A DNA stretch of 47,171 bases from JAITWN01 sp964384095. GTDB lineage: Bacteria > Pseudomonadota > Gammaproteobacteria > SZUA-140. Position numbers and translations under genes: made by a program. Positions 1 through 7,548 of the stretch are shown here, piece after piece. The notes below the pieces were generated by a model, which was not told the origin of the DNA, did no database searches, and saw only the letters and a program-made list of their open reading frames with translations. How positions within the stretch are numbered: position 1 is the stretch's first letter; the number at the start of each line of letters is the position of its first letter. The DNA is taken from contig CAYLKC010000004.1 of NCBI GenBank assembly GCA_964384095.1, positions 1 to 47,171 on the forward strand, given 5' to 3'.

Positions 1-102
1 TCGCCGGAGCCCGAAGGGTGCCGCGTAGCGGCAGCGAGGCGAGCCATTCGCGGAGAAAACCCACCGGGCCTTTTCAACCGTCTGTCAGAGCAAACCACGC
101 AC
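1..102. other. left edge, no gene seen
   Basis: This short stretch lies downstream of the leftward methyltransferase and continues beyond the window. It is GC-rich, and I see no convincing coding frame, terminator with a T-run, or RNA gene in it. Confidence 0.4.
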
Positions 103-969
103 TCAGCCCTTGCGCGCGACGATCGCCCAGGTGCTCGACGGCATCCAGATGCTACCGTCTTCGCGGCGATAGCCCTCCATCAGCGTGCGCAATTCGGCGC
201 GAATCTCCGGCAGCCTGCGCTGCCCCTCGTCGCCGGCCTCGCGCACGATCTCCCCGGACGGCCCGACAAGGATCTGGTAGTCGATCGCCTCATCGATACT
301 GGTGCCGACGCAGATCTCGGCATCGACGCGGCGGAACAGCTCGACAACGGGAAAACCGGCGGCCTTGAGGATCGCGCGATCGGTCTCTTCATCGGCCATC
401 GAAAACGGGCCCGGGCCGCAGGTCTTTGCCTGTTCGCCGGGCGGCGGCAGGTATTTCAGCACAACTTCCTTTGCCAGCCCCCAGCAGGGATTGTCGGTGA
501 GCCGCCGCCATACGATCAGGCAGACGCGGCCGCCGGGACGCAACGATCGGTTCGCATTGCGCAGCGCCATGACGACGCTCTGGAAGAACATGACACCGAA
601 ACGTGAATACACGGCGTCGAAATATTCGGCCTCGAGTTCGGCGCTCTGGGCGTCGCCGAGCAGGTAACGGACGTTGCCGACGCCGGCCGCGGCGCATTCG
701 CGGCGGGCGATGTCGAGAAAGGCCTCGGTGCAGTCGAGGCCGACGACCTCGCCGCGCTCGCCGACTGCGCGACCGATATCGAGACAGGTCTCACCGTAAC
801 CACAGCCGATGTCGAGGACGCGCTCGCCGGGACGAAAGTCGAACCACGGTGCGGCGATCGCGCTGTGGATGCCGCCGTTGCCGGACAGCAGGTGTCGAAA
901 TCTATGCCACTTCGGCACCAGGATCTCGTTCCAGCAGCTGATGAAGTCGTCGTTTGCGATGGTGGACAT
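103..969 (-). CDS. class I SAM-dependent methyltransferase
   Basis: A 288-residue protein with the class I methyltransferase fold signature: motif I VLDIGCGYGET near residues 50-60, an acidic strand end (VVGLDCTEAFLD) and a GGRVCLIVW strand typical of the post-core region. It belongs to the broad UbiE/Methyltransf_11-25 type, acting on an unknown small molecule or lipid. A longer reading frame exists, but I chose the ATG at 969 because GGGAGGA lies just upstream. It is transcribed away from the BFN-PDZ gene, sharing a 173-bp divergent region. The substrate cannot be told from sequence. It is not closely similar to the two betaine-pathway methyltransferases nearby, although the co-location may be meaningful. 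Confidence 0.85.
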   Translation of the reverse strand: MSTIANDDFISCWNEILVPKWHRFRHLLSGNGGIHSAIAAPWFDFRPGERVLDIGCGYGETCLDIGRAVGERGEVVGLDCTEAFLDIARRECAAAGVGNVRYLLGDAQSAELEAEYFDAVYSRFGVMFFQSVVMALRNANRSLRPGGRVCLIVWRRLTDNPCWGLAKEVVLKYLPPPGEQAKTCGPGPFSMADEETDRAILKAAGFPVVELFRRVDAEICVGTSIDEAIDYQILVGPSGEIVREAGDEGQRRLPEIRAELRTLMEGYRREDGSIWMPSSTWAIVARKG

Positions 970-1004
970 GGCTTCCTCCCTGCAAGGTGGTACTGCTGGC
1001 GGAG

Positions 1005-1060
1005 TACGCTTTGATTCTATATCGAGCTTTCCACTTCGCACATCGTTTTATACAATGCGT
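1005..1060. promoter_or_regulatory. divergent promoter region with AT-rich -10-like hexamers
   Basis: The intergenic space between the two divergent genes has an AT-rich island in otherwise GC-rich DNA. On the + strand TATACA (1049-1054) and on the - strand a TATAGAAT-like box (about 1014-1021) could serve as -10 elements. Matching -35 elements are poor, so the assignment is tentative. Confidence 0.3.
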
Positions 1061-1142
1061 TGACAGCCCTGCCGCAATCCCGGCGGTTTTCTCCCGGCAT
1101 CCCCTTCTCCTGCCGGCGCAGTCTGGAAAGGAGGCGATACTG

Positions 1143-2012
1143 ATGTCGACGCCCCGAAATTCCCGCCTCCGACCTTTTCCGGCGCTTGCCCTCCTCGCGA
1201 TGATCCTGGCCGGCACGCAGGTCGAGGCTCGCGCGCTGTTTTCCGATCCGGAGGATCTGGTCGCGGTTGAGCTGGCGACGGTTGGCATCCACTCGATGAG
1301 CGGCTCGCCGGTCGTCGTGCTGCGCGAGCCTGCGTCCGGCGACGTCGTGCCGATCGTGATCGGGCCGGTCGAGGCGCGGGCGATCCTGATGGCCTTGCAG
1401 GGTGTGCCGGTGCCGCGACCGATGACGCATGACCTGATCTCGAATATCCTCGCGGCGGCCGGGTTGCGGCTCGAGCGTGTGCTGGTCGATGCGCTGATCG
1501 ACGGCACCTATCACGGCGTGCTCGACCTGCGCGCCGACGACAGTGACACGCCGATCTATGTCGATACGCGTCCGAGCGACAGTCTCGCGCTTGCGGTGCG
1601 CGAGGATGCCGCCATCTTCGTCGCGCCGGAGGTGATCGAGGCAGCGCGCGGGCTCGCATTCGAGGCACTGCCGGAGCACGAGATCGTGACCGCGCTCGGC
1701 ATCACCGTAGTCACGCTGACGGAAGAACTGCGCATGGCGATGGAACTCGGTGATCATGCCGGTGTGCTGGTCAGCCGCGCGACGGGCGCCGCTGCCGAGG
1801 CCGGCCTGGCGCCAGGCGCGCTGATCGTCAGCGTCAATGGCAAAACACCGGAATCGCCGCTCGACTTCCTCACACTGGTGCGACGCACGCCGGCTGGCGA
1901 GAAGGCGCGCATCGTCTATCAGGATGCGGGTGAACGCCACGAGATCGAACTCTCCACCAAAGTGCCCGATCCCGGGCACTTCCGCGATCGCGAGCCCCGA
2001 TTGCGCGTCTGA
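1143..2012 (+). CDS. exported bifunctional-nuclease (BFN/DUF151) domain protein with C-terminal PDZ domain
   Basis: A 289-residue protein. Residues 1-29 look like a signal peptide (basic start, hydrophobic PALALLAMILAG, cleavage near VEA-RA). Residues about 38-170 match the BFN/DUF151 domain, with the family landmarks LxxxIGPVEARAI, PRPMTHDL and the DxRPSDSLALAVR segment. Residues about 185-265 form a PDZ domain (GITVVTLTEEL...AGVLVSRATGAAAEAGLAPGALIVSVNG). I took the ATG at 1143 because GGAGG precedes it and it opens the signal peptide. BFN proteins are usually cytoplasmic and of debated nuclease function, so a secreted form joined to PDZ suggests a periplasmic role, perhaps in protein quality control or binding of C-termini. 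That role is inference. Confidence 0.85.
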   Translation: MSTPRNSRLRPFPALALLAMILAGTQVEARALFSDPEDLVAVELATVGIHSMSGSPVVVLREPASGDVVPIVIGPVEARAILMALQGVPVPRPMTHDLISNILAAAGLRLERVLVDALIDGTYHGVLDLRADDSDTPIYVDTRPSDSLALAVREDAAIFVAPEVIEAARGLAFEALPEHEIVTALGITVVTLTEELRMAMELGDHAGVLVSRATGAAAEAGLAPGALIVSVNGKTPESPLDFLTLVRRTPAGEKARIVYQDAGERHEIELSTKVPDPGHFRDREPRLRV

Positions 2013-2363
2013 TCTCTGCGCACGCGGGTTCTCGCGCAGTTCCCGGCATTGCGCTTGCAATCGTCGGTGGTATCGCGCAAAGTAGGGGCAACCCGATGTA
2101 ATGCAGTGGACGGCCGTCTGTTCAGCCTGGCTGTCTGCATCCATTTCCGCGCCTGGCGGGTCAGACGCGGTATTCAGCGGATCATCCGCATTCCAGCCGG
2201 GCCCGTGACCAGACCGGTCGCCCGGAACGCGCGACCGGGACGTCGCCGGACAAATCAGCAGGCATGGCCGCCGGCACGCAAGGCGTTAATGAACAGATGC
2301 CGTCATTGGCCGCCCGGTCCGTCCGCGACGCAGGAACAGACGCAGGATCAAGGGAGACACAGC
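2013..2363. other. 351-bp intergenic region upstream of the betaine genes
   Basis: I see no convincing gene here. Just before the ribosome binding site of the next gene are two adjacent 12-base repeats, GACGCAGGAACA (2327-2338) and GACGCAGGATCA (2339-2350), differing at one base. A GTTAAT stretch near 2285-2290 could be a weak -10. I looked for glycine, SAM and SAH riboswitch cores and did not find one. A long, osmotically controlled promoter or leader region would fit the downstream genes, but nothing in the sequence proves it. Confidence 0.35.
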
Positions 2364-3173
2364 ATGACAGCGACAGCGAACGAACAGCACTTCGGCCCCG
2401 AACCCGTCGAGGTGCGCGAGACCGATCATTACCGTGCCGAATACGTCAAATCCTTCGTCGACAAGTGGGATGAACTGATCGACTGGGACAGCCGCGCCGC
2501 CAGCGAGGGCGATTTCTTCATCCGCGCACTGAAGGAGCGCGGCGCGAAACGTGTGCTCGACGTCGCCACCGGCACCGGATTTCATTCCGTGCAGTTGCTC
2601 GAGGCCGGCTTCCAGGTCGTCAGTGCCGACGGCAGCCCGGAGATGCTGGCCAAGGCCTTTGAAAACGCGCGCCGCCGCGGCCATATCCTGCGCACCTCGC
2701 ATGCCGACTGGCGCTGGCTGAACCGCGACATTTCCGGCCGCTATGATGCGGTGGTCTGTCTCGGCAATTCCTTCACCCACCTGTTCAACGAGAACGACCG
2801 CCGCAAGGCGCTGGCCGAGTTCTATTCGGCGCTGAACCACGATGGCGTGCTGATTCTGGACCAGCGCAATTACGACGATATCCTCGACAACGGCTATTCG
2901 AGCACGCATACCTATTACTACTGCGGCGACAACATCGCGGTCCATCCGGAGCATGTCGACGAGGGCCTGGCGCGCTTCCGCTACGGCTTTCCCGACGGCT
3001 CCGACTATCACCTGAACATGTTCCCGCTGCGCAAGGCCTATGTCCGCCGCCTGATGCGCGAGGTCGGTTTCCAGGACATCGAGACCTACGGCGATTTCAA
3101 GGAGACCTATCGCGAGAACGAGCCGGACTTTTTCATCCATGTCGCCGACAAGCGTTACCGGGAGCAGGGCTGA
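2364..3173 (+). CDS. gsmt: glycine/sarcosine N-methyltransferase
   Basis: A 269-residue SAM-dependent methyltransferase that closely resembles the Halorhodospira/Ectothiorhodospira GSMT I know. Shared landmarks are the N-terminal FVDKWDELIDWDSRA segment, motif I VLDVATGTGFHS (residues 64-75), the ADWRWLNRDI segment, the CLGNSFTHLFNE segment and the C-terminal TYGDFKETYRENEPDFF. It methylates glycine to sarcosine and then dimethylglycine, the first steps of de novo betaine synthesis in the cytoplasm. The ATG at 2364 follows AGGGAGA; a longer in-frame reading exists but has no such site. It ends in TGATG, overlapping the next start by one base, so the two genes are surely co-translated. Finding it implies growth under salt stress. 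Confidence 0.95.
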   Translation: MTATANEQHFGPEPVEVRETDHYRAEYVKSFVDKWDELIDWDSRAASEGDFFIRALKERGAKRVLDVATGTGFHSVQLLEAGFQVVSADGSPEMLAKAFENARRRGHILRTSHADWRWLNRDISGRYDAVVCLGNSFTHLFNENDRRKALAEFYSALNHDGVLILDQRNYDDILDNGYSSTHTYYYCGDNIAVHPEHVDEGLARFRYGFPDGSDYHLNMFPLRKAYVRRLMREVGFQDIETYGDFKETYRENEPDFFIHVADKRYREQG

Positions 3174-4015
3174 TGAGCCGGACGCAGGGTGGCGACGCCG
3201 TCGCAACCGCGCGCGACTATTACAACAGCGAAGATGCCGACGCCTTCTATCGCCGCGTCTGGGGCGGCGAGGACATCCACATCGGGCTCTATGAATCCGA
3301 GGACGAACCGATCTTCGACGCCAGCCGGCGCACGGTCGCCTGCATGGCCGATCTGCTGGGAGAACTGCAACCGCAGCAACATGTGCTGGATCTCGGCGCC
3401 GGTTACGGTGGCTCGGCGCGCTATCTCGCGGCGTCCTTCGGCTGCCGCGTCACCGCACTGAACCTCAGCGAGGTCGAGAATGCGCGCAATCGCGAGATCA
3501 CCCGCGCGCACAAGCTCGACGGTCTGATCGAGGTCGTCGACGGCAGCTTCGAGGAGATCCCCGCGGAGCACGGGTGCTTCGATGTCGTGTGGTCGCAGGA
3601 TGCGATCCTGCACAGCGGCAACCGCCGCCGCGTGATCCGCGAGGCCGCCCGGGTGTTGAAGCCGGGCGGCGTCCTCATCTTCACCGATCCGATGCAGGCC
3701 GACGACTGCCCGTCCGGCGTGCTGCGGCCGATCCTCGACCGCATCCATCTCGACAGCCTCGGCTCACCGGCGTTCTACCGCGCGGCCTGCGCCGAATCCG
3801 GCCTCGACGAGATCAGCTTCATCGACCACAGCGCGCAACTGCCGCGCCACTACGCCCGCGTGCTGGCCGAGACCGAGACCCGCGAGTCCGACCTCTCGGG
3901 CATGATCTCGGCGGACTATCTCGAGCGCATGAAGCAGGGTCTGCGCCGCTGGATCGAAGGCGGCGAACGCGGCTGGCTGTGCTGGGGCATCTTCCGCTTC
4001 CGCAAGCCCGGCTGA
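3173..4015 (+). CDS. sdmt: sarcosine/dimethylglycine N-methyltransferase
   Basis: A 280-residue class I methyltransferase. It matches the SDMT family across its length: ARDYYNSEDADAFY at the N-terminus, WGGEDIHIGLY, motif I VLDLGAGYGG (residues 71-80), VWSQDAILHS, FTDPMQADDCP and the C-terminal WGIFRFRK. It carries out the last two methylations, sarcosine to dimethylglycine to glycine betaine, using SAM. Together with the upstream enzyme it forms a complete glycine-to-betaine route. In some organisms the two are fused; here they are separate with a one-base overlap. A GGGAG site for its start lies inside the end of the upstream gene. The gene is followed after 34 bases by the convergent mgtE. 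Confidence 0.95.
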   Translation: MSRTQGGDAVATARDYYNSEDADAFYRRVWGGEDIHIGLYESEDEPIFDASRRTVACMADLLGELQPQQHVLDLGAGYGGSARYLAASFGCRVTALNLSEVENARNREITRAHKLDGLIEVVDGSFEEIPAEHGCFDVVWSQDAILHSGNRRRVIREAARVLKPGGVLIFTDPMQADDCPSGVLRPILDRIHLDSLGSPAFYRAACAESGLDEISFIDHSAQLPRHYARVLAETETRESDLSGMISADYLERMKQGLRRWIEGGERGWLCWGIFRFRKPG

Positions 4016-4031
4016 CCTCCCGTCACCGGCC

Positions 4032-4047
4032 CCGATGCCCGCATCGG
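4032..4047. terminator. possible bidirectional hairpin between sdmt and mgtE
   Basis: CCGATGC and GCATCGG form a perfect inverted repeat of 7 bases with a 2-base spacer between the convergent genes. There is no T-run on either side, so it would be at best a weak or Rho-assisted terminator. Confidence 0.35.
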
Positions 4048-4049
4048 CG

Positions 4050-5402
4050 TCAGGCCGGGGGCATCGTCAGCACCCAGGTCGCGATGGTGAGATAGATCAG
4101 CACGCCGGCCACGTCGGCGATCGAGGTCACCAGCGGCGCGCTCGCGGTCGCCGGATCGAGGCGGAAGCGGCTCAGCAGGAACGGCAGCGACATCCCGATG
4201 ACGCTGCCGATGACGACGACCGCGATCATCGTCACGCCGACGACCACGGCAATGTCCGCGCCGCCGCGCGCGACGCCGATCGTCGAGATGATCAGCGCCA
4301 TCGTCAGGCCGAGCAGGCCGGCGACGGCGAACTCCCTGCCGAGCATCCGGCCCCAGTCCCGCATCTCGACGTCGCCGGTCGCGAGCGCGCGCACCATCAG
4401 CGTCGAGGCCTGGGCGCCGGCGTTGCCGGCGGATGCGATCAGCAGCGGCAGGAAAAACACCAGCACGATGTACGAAGAGATCGTCTCTTCGTAATGGGCG
4501 ATGCCGGCCGCGGAAAAGAGGTTGCCGAAGATCAGCGCCACCAGCCAGAACACACGCTTGCGATACAGCAGCGGGATGCCGGCGTCGCGCACGCTGCCCT
4601 CGAGCTTGCCGACGGTGCCGACGCGGTGGAAGTCCTCGGTCGCCTCTTCCTCGGCGACGTCCATTGCGTCGTCGTAGGTGACGATGCCGACCAGCCGGCG
4701 ATCATGATCGACGATCGGCAGCGCAATCAGGTCGTACTTGCTGATCTTGTGCACGACCTCTTCCTGGCGATCGCCGACCTGACTGAAGATCACGTCCTCG
4801 ACCATCAGGTCGGCGACGCGGGCATGATTCAGCGCGACGATCAGGTCGCGCAGCGACACCGTGCCGAGCAGACGGCGCTCGCCGTCGATGACATAGGCCT
4901 GGTAGATCGTCTCCTTGTCCGGGGCCTCGTGGCGCAGGCGCTGGATCGCGTCAAACGCGGTCAGGTGCGGCGCCAGCGTCGCATAGTCCGAGGTCATGAT
5001 CGCGCCAGCGGTACCCTCCTCGTGGCTGGCGAGGTTGCGAATGTCGTCGCGCTCGGCCTGCGCGAGCCCGGGCAGCAGCGCCTCCTGCTGTTCCGGGTCG
5101 AGGCGATTGAACAGGTCGGCGCGCTCGTCGGCCGACATGTGCAGGAAGATCCCGGCGAGGTTGCGGCGATTCAGCGAGTTGGCGAGTTTGACCTGCTCGG
5201 AGGGCGGCAGGTAGCCGAACACCTCGGTGCGGCGCTCGTTCGGCAACGCCGACAGCACGCGCCAGATATCAGCGCCCTCGAGCGCCGAGATGAGATTGGC
5301 GATATTGGCCGGATGGGCGTCGTCGAGCAACTCACGCAACGTCGTGATGTCACGATTGGCGAGGATCTCGCGAACGGTAGTGGTGAGGGCTTCGTTCTCC
5401 AT
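4050..5402 (-). CDS. mgtE: magnesium transporter MgtE
   Basis: A 450-residue MgtE family channel. It has the acidic N-terminal MgtE_N superhelix (about 25-130), two CBS domains (about 133-193 and 197-252) that sense Mg2+, and a C-terminal membrane part with five helices (about 285-450). The first of these contains NLFSAAGIAHYEETI, and SAGNAGAQASTL in the second is the conserved pore-region signature. It moves Mg2+ (and possibly Co2+) into the cytoplasm as a homodimer. The start ATG at 5402 has GGAGGTG seven bases upstream. The leader may be regulatory: that site can pair with an upstream CCTCC. The gene is convergent with the betaine genes. Confidence 0.95.
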   Translation of the reverse strand: MENEALTTTVREILANRDITTLRELLDDAHPANIANLISALEGADIWRVLSALPNERRTEVFGYLPPSEQVKLANSLNRRNLAGIFLHMSADERADLFNRLDPEQQEALLPGLAQAERDDIRNLASHEEGTAGAIMTSDYATLAPHLTAFDAIQRLRHEAPDKETIYQAYVIDGERRLLGTVSLRDLIVALNHARVADLMVEDVIFSQVGDRQEEVVHKISKYDLIALPIVDHDRRLVGIVTYDDAMDVAEEEATEDFHRVGTVGKLEGSVRDAGIPLLYRKRVFWLVALIFGNLFSAAGIAHYEETISSYIVLVFFLPLLIASAGNAGAQASTLMVRALATGDVEMRDWGRMLGREFAVAGLLGLTMALIISTIGVARGGADIAVVVGVTMIAVVVIGSVIGMSLPFLLSRFRLDPATASAPLVTSIADVAGVLIYLTIATWVLTMPPA

Positions 5403-5408
5403 GGTCCA

Positions 5409-5443
5409 CCTCCGGCGTCGGCGCTGGCACGGCAGCGCGGAGG
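5409..5443 (-). promoter_or_regulatory. possible mgtE leader hairpin covering the ribosome binding site
   Basis: On the mRNA strand CCTCC (5443-5439) can pair with the Shine-Dalgarno GGAGG (5413-5409). Inside it GCGCTG and CAGCGC (5438-5433 and 5426-5421) form a second 6-bp stem with a 6-base loop. Such a fold would hide the mgtE ribosome binding site. In GC-rich DNA chance stems are common, so this is only suggestive. Confidence 0.35.
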
Positions 5444-5593
5444 CGAGCCCGGGAACTCAGAAGAGCGCCGGGGACTCCGCGGCCTGCCGATCCAGGGCGG
5501 ATCGCAACTCGATTTTCAGGATGTCGCGGGTACTACAGGGTACGTCCATCGTCATTGATGTCAGTCGGCGCCCCCTTGGCGGAAGGCGCGCGC

Positions 5594-5622
5594 AGCATAG
5601 CCGATATGCGTGCGCGGGGCAA
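5594..5622 (-). promoter_or_regulatory. candidate sigma-70 promoter for mgtE
   Basis: On the - strand TTGCCC (5622-5617) and TATGCT (5599-5594) are separated by 17 bases. This would start transcription near 5587 and give a leader of roughly 185 bases before the mgtE start. Each hexamer matches consensus at four of six positions. Confidence 0.4.
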
Positions 5623-5662
5623 CACACCCCCTGCGCTGCGGTGCGGCGATCATCGCCACCAC

Positions 5663-6028
5663 CTACACGCCCCGCACCAGCACCGTGGCGATCCGGACGG
5701 ACGCGAAGATCACGAGCCCGGTCAGCAGCAGCATCGCCAGCGCCATCAGCCAGAGAAAACCGCGGCGGATCCGGATCGTCTGGCGTGTGAACCAGCCGGT
5801 CTCCGGCCCCGCCGCCGGCAACGGCGCGCGGAAGCTGTAGGCCAGCGTCAGCAGACAGATCGCCCACAGCAGCACCGCGATCGCCCCGAGCGTCGCCCAC
5901 TGGCCGTCGACCGCGCCCTGGCGCAGGAGCGCACCGGCGAACAGTGCGACTGCGGTCACGGACAGCATCCACAAGGCCAGGCGGTAGCGGTACAAGCGCC
6001 GCGCCAGGCGGTGACAGAAATCCAGCAT
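5663..6028 (-). CDS. small membrane protein of unknown function
   Basis: A 121-residue protein with three predicted membrane helices, at about residues 14-36, 45-66 and 91-116, and basic flanks (RRLYRYR, TRQTIRIRR). I do not recognise the family. The ATG at 6028 has only a weak purine-rich upstream site (GGGACGAGA), and no other Met lies near, so the start is uncertain. The frame is the only one across this stretch with a clear protein-like composition. It is divergent from dinB and points toward mgtE with about 260 bases between, so it may have its own terminator or lead into the mgtE promoter. Confidence 0.6.
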   Translation of the reverse strand: MLDFCHRLARRLYRYRLALWMLSVTAVALFAGALLRQGAVDGQWATLGAIAVLLWAICLLTLAYSFRAPLPAAGPETGWFTRQTIRIRRGFLWLMALAMLLLTGLVIFASVRIATVLVRGV

Positions 6029-6051
6029 CGTTCTCGTCCCGCTCGGAAACC

Positions 6052-6068
6052 TCGGGAAAAACTCCCGA
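6052..6068. promoter_or_regulatory. inverted repeat in the dinB upstream region
   Basis: TCGGGA-AAAAC-TCCCGA is a perfect 6-base inverted repeat with a 5-base spacer between the divergent membrane-protein gene and dinB. It could bind a dimeric regulator. It does not match the LexA boxes known to me from E. coli, alphaproteobacteria or Gram-positives. Confidence 0.3.
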
Positions 6069-6130
6069 AAATTCCAAGGGTAACGATCTCCCGCCGGGCG
6101 AACAAGGGACATCTGCCGCCGCTGCCAGAC

Positions 6131-6159
6131 TTGAATGATCTCCAAATGTTCTCTATGCT
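6131..6159 (+). promoter_or_regulatory. candidate sigma-70 promoter for dinB
   Basis: TTGAAT (6131-6136) and TATGCT (6154-6159) are spaced by 17 bases. The predicted start near 6166 lies just ahead of the ribosome binding site TGAGGAG (6168-6174), giving a very short leader. Confidence 0.5.
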
Positions 6160-6181
6160 CCCGATCCTGAGGAGACTGCCG

Positions 6182-7432
6182 ATGCCCGCTGCCCCCGTCC
6201 CGCCACCCCCGCCCGGCCTCTGGCCGCGGGCGATCATACATATCGACATGAACGCGTTCTTCGCCGCGATCGAGCAACAGGACTTTCCGCACCTGCGCGG
6301 CCGGCCGGTCGCGGTAACCAACGGCGAGGCCGGCACCTGCATCATCACCTGCTCCTACGAGGCGCGGAGCTTCGGCGTCCATACCGGCATGCGCTTGCGT
6401 GAGGCGCAACGACTGTGCCCGGACCTGATCCGGCAAGCGGCGCGCCCGGGCCGCTATGCCTCGGTGTCGACCCGGATCATGGCCGGCCTGCAGGACATCA
6501 CGCCGGACATCGAGGTGTTCTCGGTCGACGAGGCCTTTCTCGACGTCACCCACTGCCAGCGCCTGTGGGGAGCGCCGGAAGTGATCGCGCGTCTGGTGCG
6601 CGACAATGTCGAGGCCGGCACCGGCCTGCCCTGCTCGATCGGCGTCAGCGGCGACAAGACAACGGCGAAGTTCGCGGCGAAGCTCGTCAAGCCGAATGGC
6701 CTGACGCTGATCCCGCCATGGGAGGCCGCGGCCAGGCTGCGCGATGAACCGGTCACCGCACTGTGCGGCATCGGCCCCGGCATCGCCGCGTTCCTCGCCC
6801 GCCACGGCGCGCAGACCTGCGGCGAGGTCGCGCGCCTGCCGATCAGCGTGCTCGCGCGGCGCTTCGGCAATCCGGGGCGGCGCCTCTGGTACATGTGCCA
6901 GGGCCGCGACCCGGAAGGCGTGCAGGTCAATGTCGCGGCGCCGAAGTCGATCGGCCACGGCAAGGTGGTGCCGCCGAACACCCGTGATCCGCGGCTGGTC
7001 CATACCTGGCTGTCGCACATGAGCGAGAAGGTCGCCGCGCGCCTGCGCCGGCATGACTTCGAGACGCGGGACTTCTTCATCGGCCTGCGCACGGCCGAGG
7101 GCTGGCTCGGCGGCCGGCGGCGCTGCGCGCTGCCGACCCGAGACGGTCGCATCATCCTGTCACTGTGCCGCCAGGTCATGCGTGACGACTGGCGCGGCGA
7201 GGGGATCTTCCAGGTCCAGGTGACAGCGCTGGCGCCACAGCCGTTCCGGAACCAGCGCGAGCTGTTCATCGATGACGAAACACGCCGTGACGCGGTGCAT
7301 CGGGTCATGGACCGCATCAATGGCCGTTATGGTGATTTCACGCTGGCGCCGGGTCGGCTGCTCGGGCGCTCGACGATGCCCGACGTCATCGCCCCGGCGT
7401 GGAAACCCCACGGCCATCGCCGCACGGTTTGA
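6182..7432 (+). CDS. dinB: DNA polymerase IV (Y-family, DinB)
   Basis: A 416-residue translesion polymerase. The catalytic core is complete: IDMNAFFAAIE with Asp22, YEARSFGVHTGM (60-70), and FSVDEAFLDVT with Asp116 and Glu117. The thumb helix-hairpin-helix region (CGIGPGIAAFLARHG) and the little-finger domain follow. QRELF at 358-362 looks like a sliding-clamp binding motif, followed by the family's RYGDFTLAP segment. It is longer than E. coli DinB (351 residues) because of an N-terminal proline-rich lead and a C-terminal tail. I chose the ATG at 6182 because GGAG lies 7 bases upstream; other in-frame starts lack such a site. A promoter TTGAAT-17-TATGCT lies just upstream. Confidence 0.95.
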   Translation: MPAAPVPPPPPGLWPRAIIHIDMNAFFAAIEQQDFPHLRGRPVAVTNGEAGTCIITCSYEARSFGVHTGMRLREAQRLCPDLIRQAARPGRYASVSTRIMAGLQDITPDIEVFSVDEAFLDVTHCQRLWGAPEVIARLVRDNVEAGTGLPCSIGVSGDKTTAKFAAKLVKPNGLTLIPPWEAAARLRDEPVTALCGIGPGIAAFLARHGAQTCGEVARLPISVLARRFGNPGRRLWYMCQGRDPEGVQVNVAAPKSIGHGKVVPPNTRDPRLVHTWLSHMSEKVAARLRRHDFETRDFFIGLRTAEGWLGGRRRCALPTRDGRIILSLCRQVMRDDWRGEGIFQVQVTALAPQPFRNQRELFIDDETRRDAVHRVMDRINGRYGDFTLAPGRLLGRSTMPDVIAPAWKPHGHRRTV

Positions 7433-7548
7433 GAACCAGGCACGCATTTACGCGGACCCGTCTGCCACACTCCGCATCTGTTAAACTGGCAGGGCACGGA
7501 ATGCCGGAATAACGCCCGATTATTCTTGACGGATCCAGGAGGAATTGC

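Noticed and set aside
2086..2130. Glycine riboswitch upstream of gsmt (GGGGCAA-like sequence)
   Set aside because: Only one short match to the core; the remaining conserved segments and paired stems were not found.
4035..5558. A 507-codon + strand frame opposite mgtE
   Set aside because: Antisense shadow of mgtE with low-complexity charged sequence.
7487..7506. Sigma-54 promoter upstream of sqr (TGGCA...TGC)
   Set aside because: The GG to GC spacing is 13 bases rather than the required 10.
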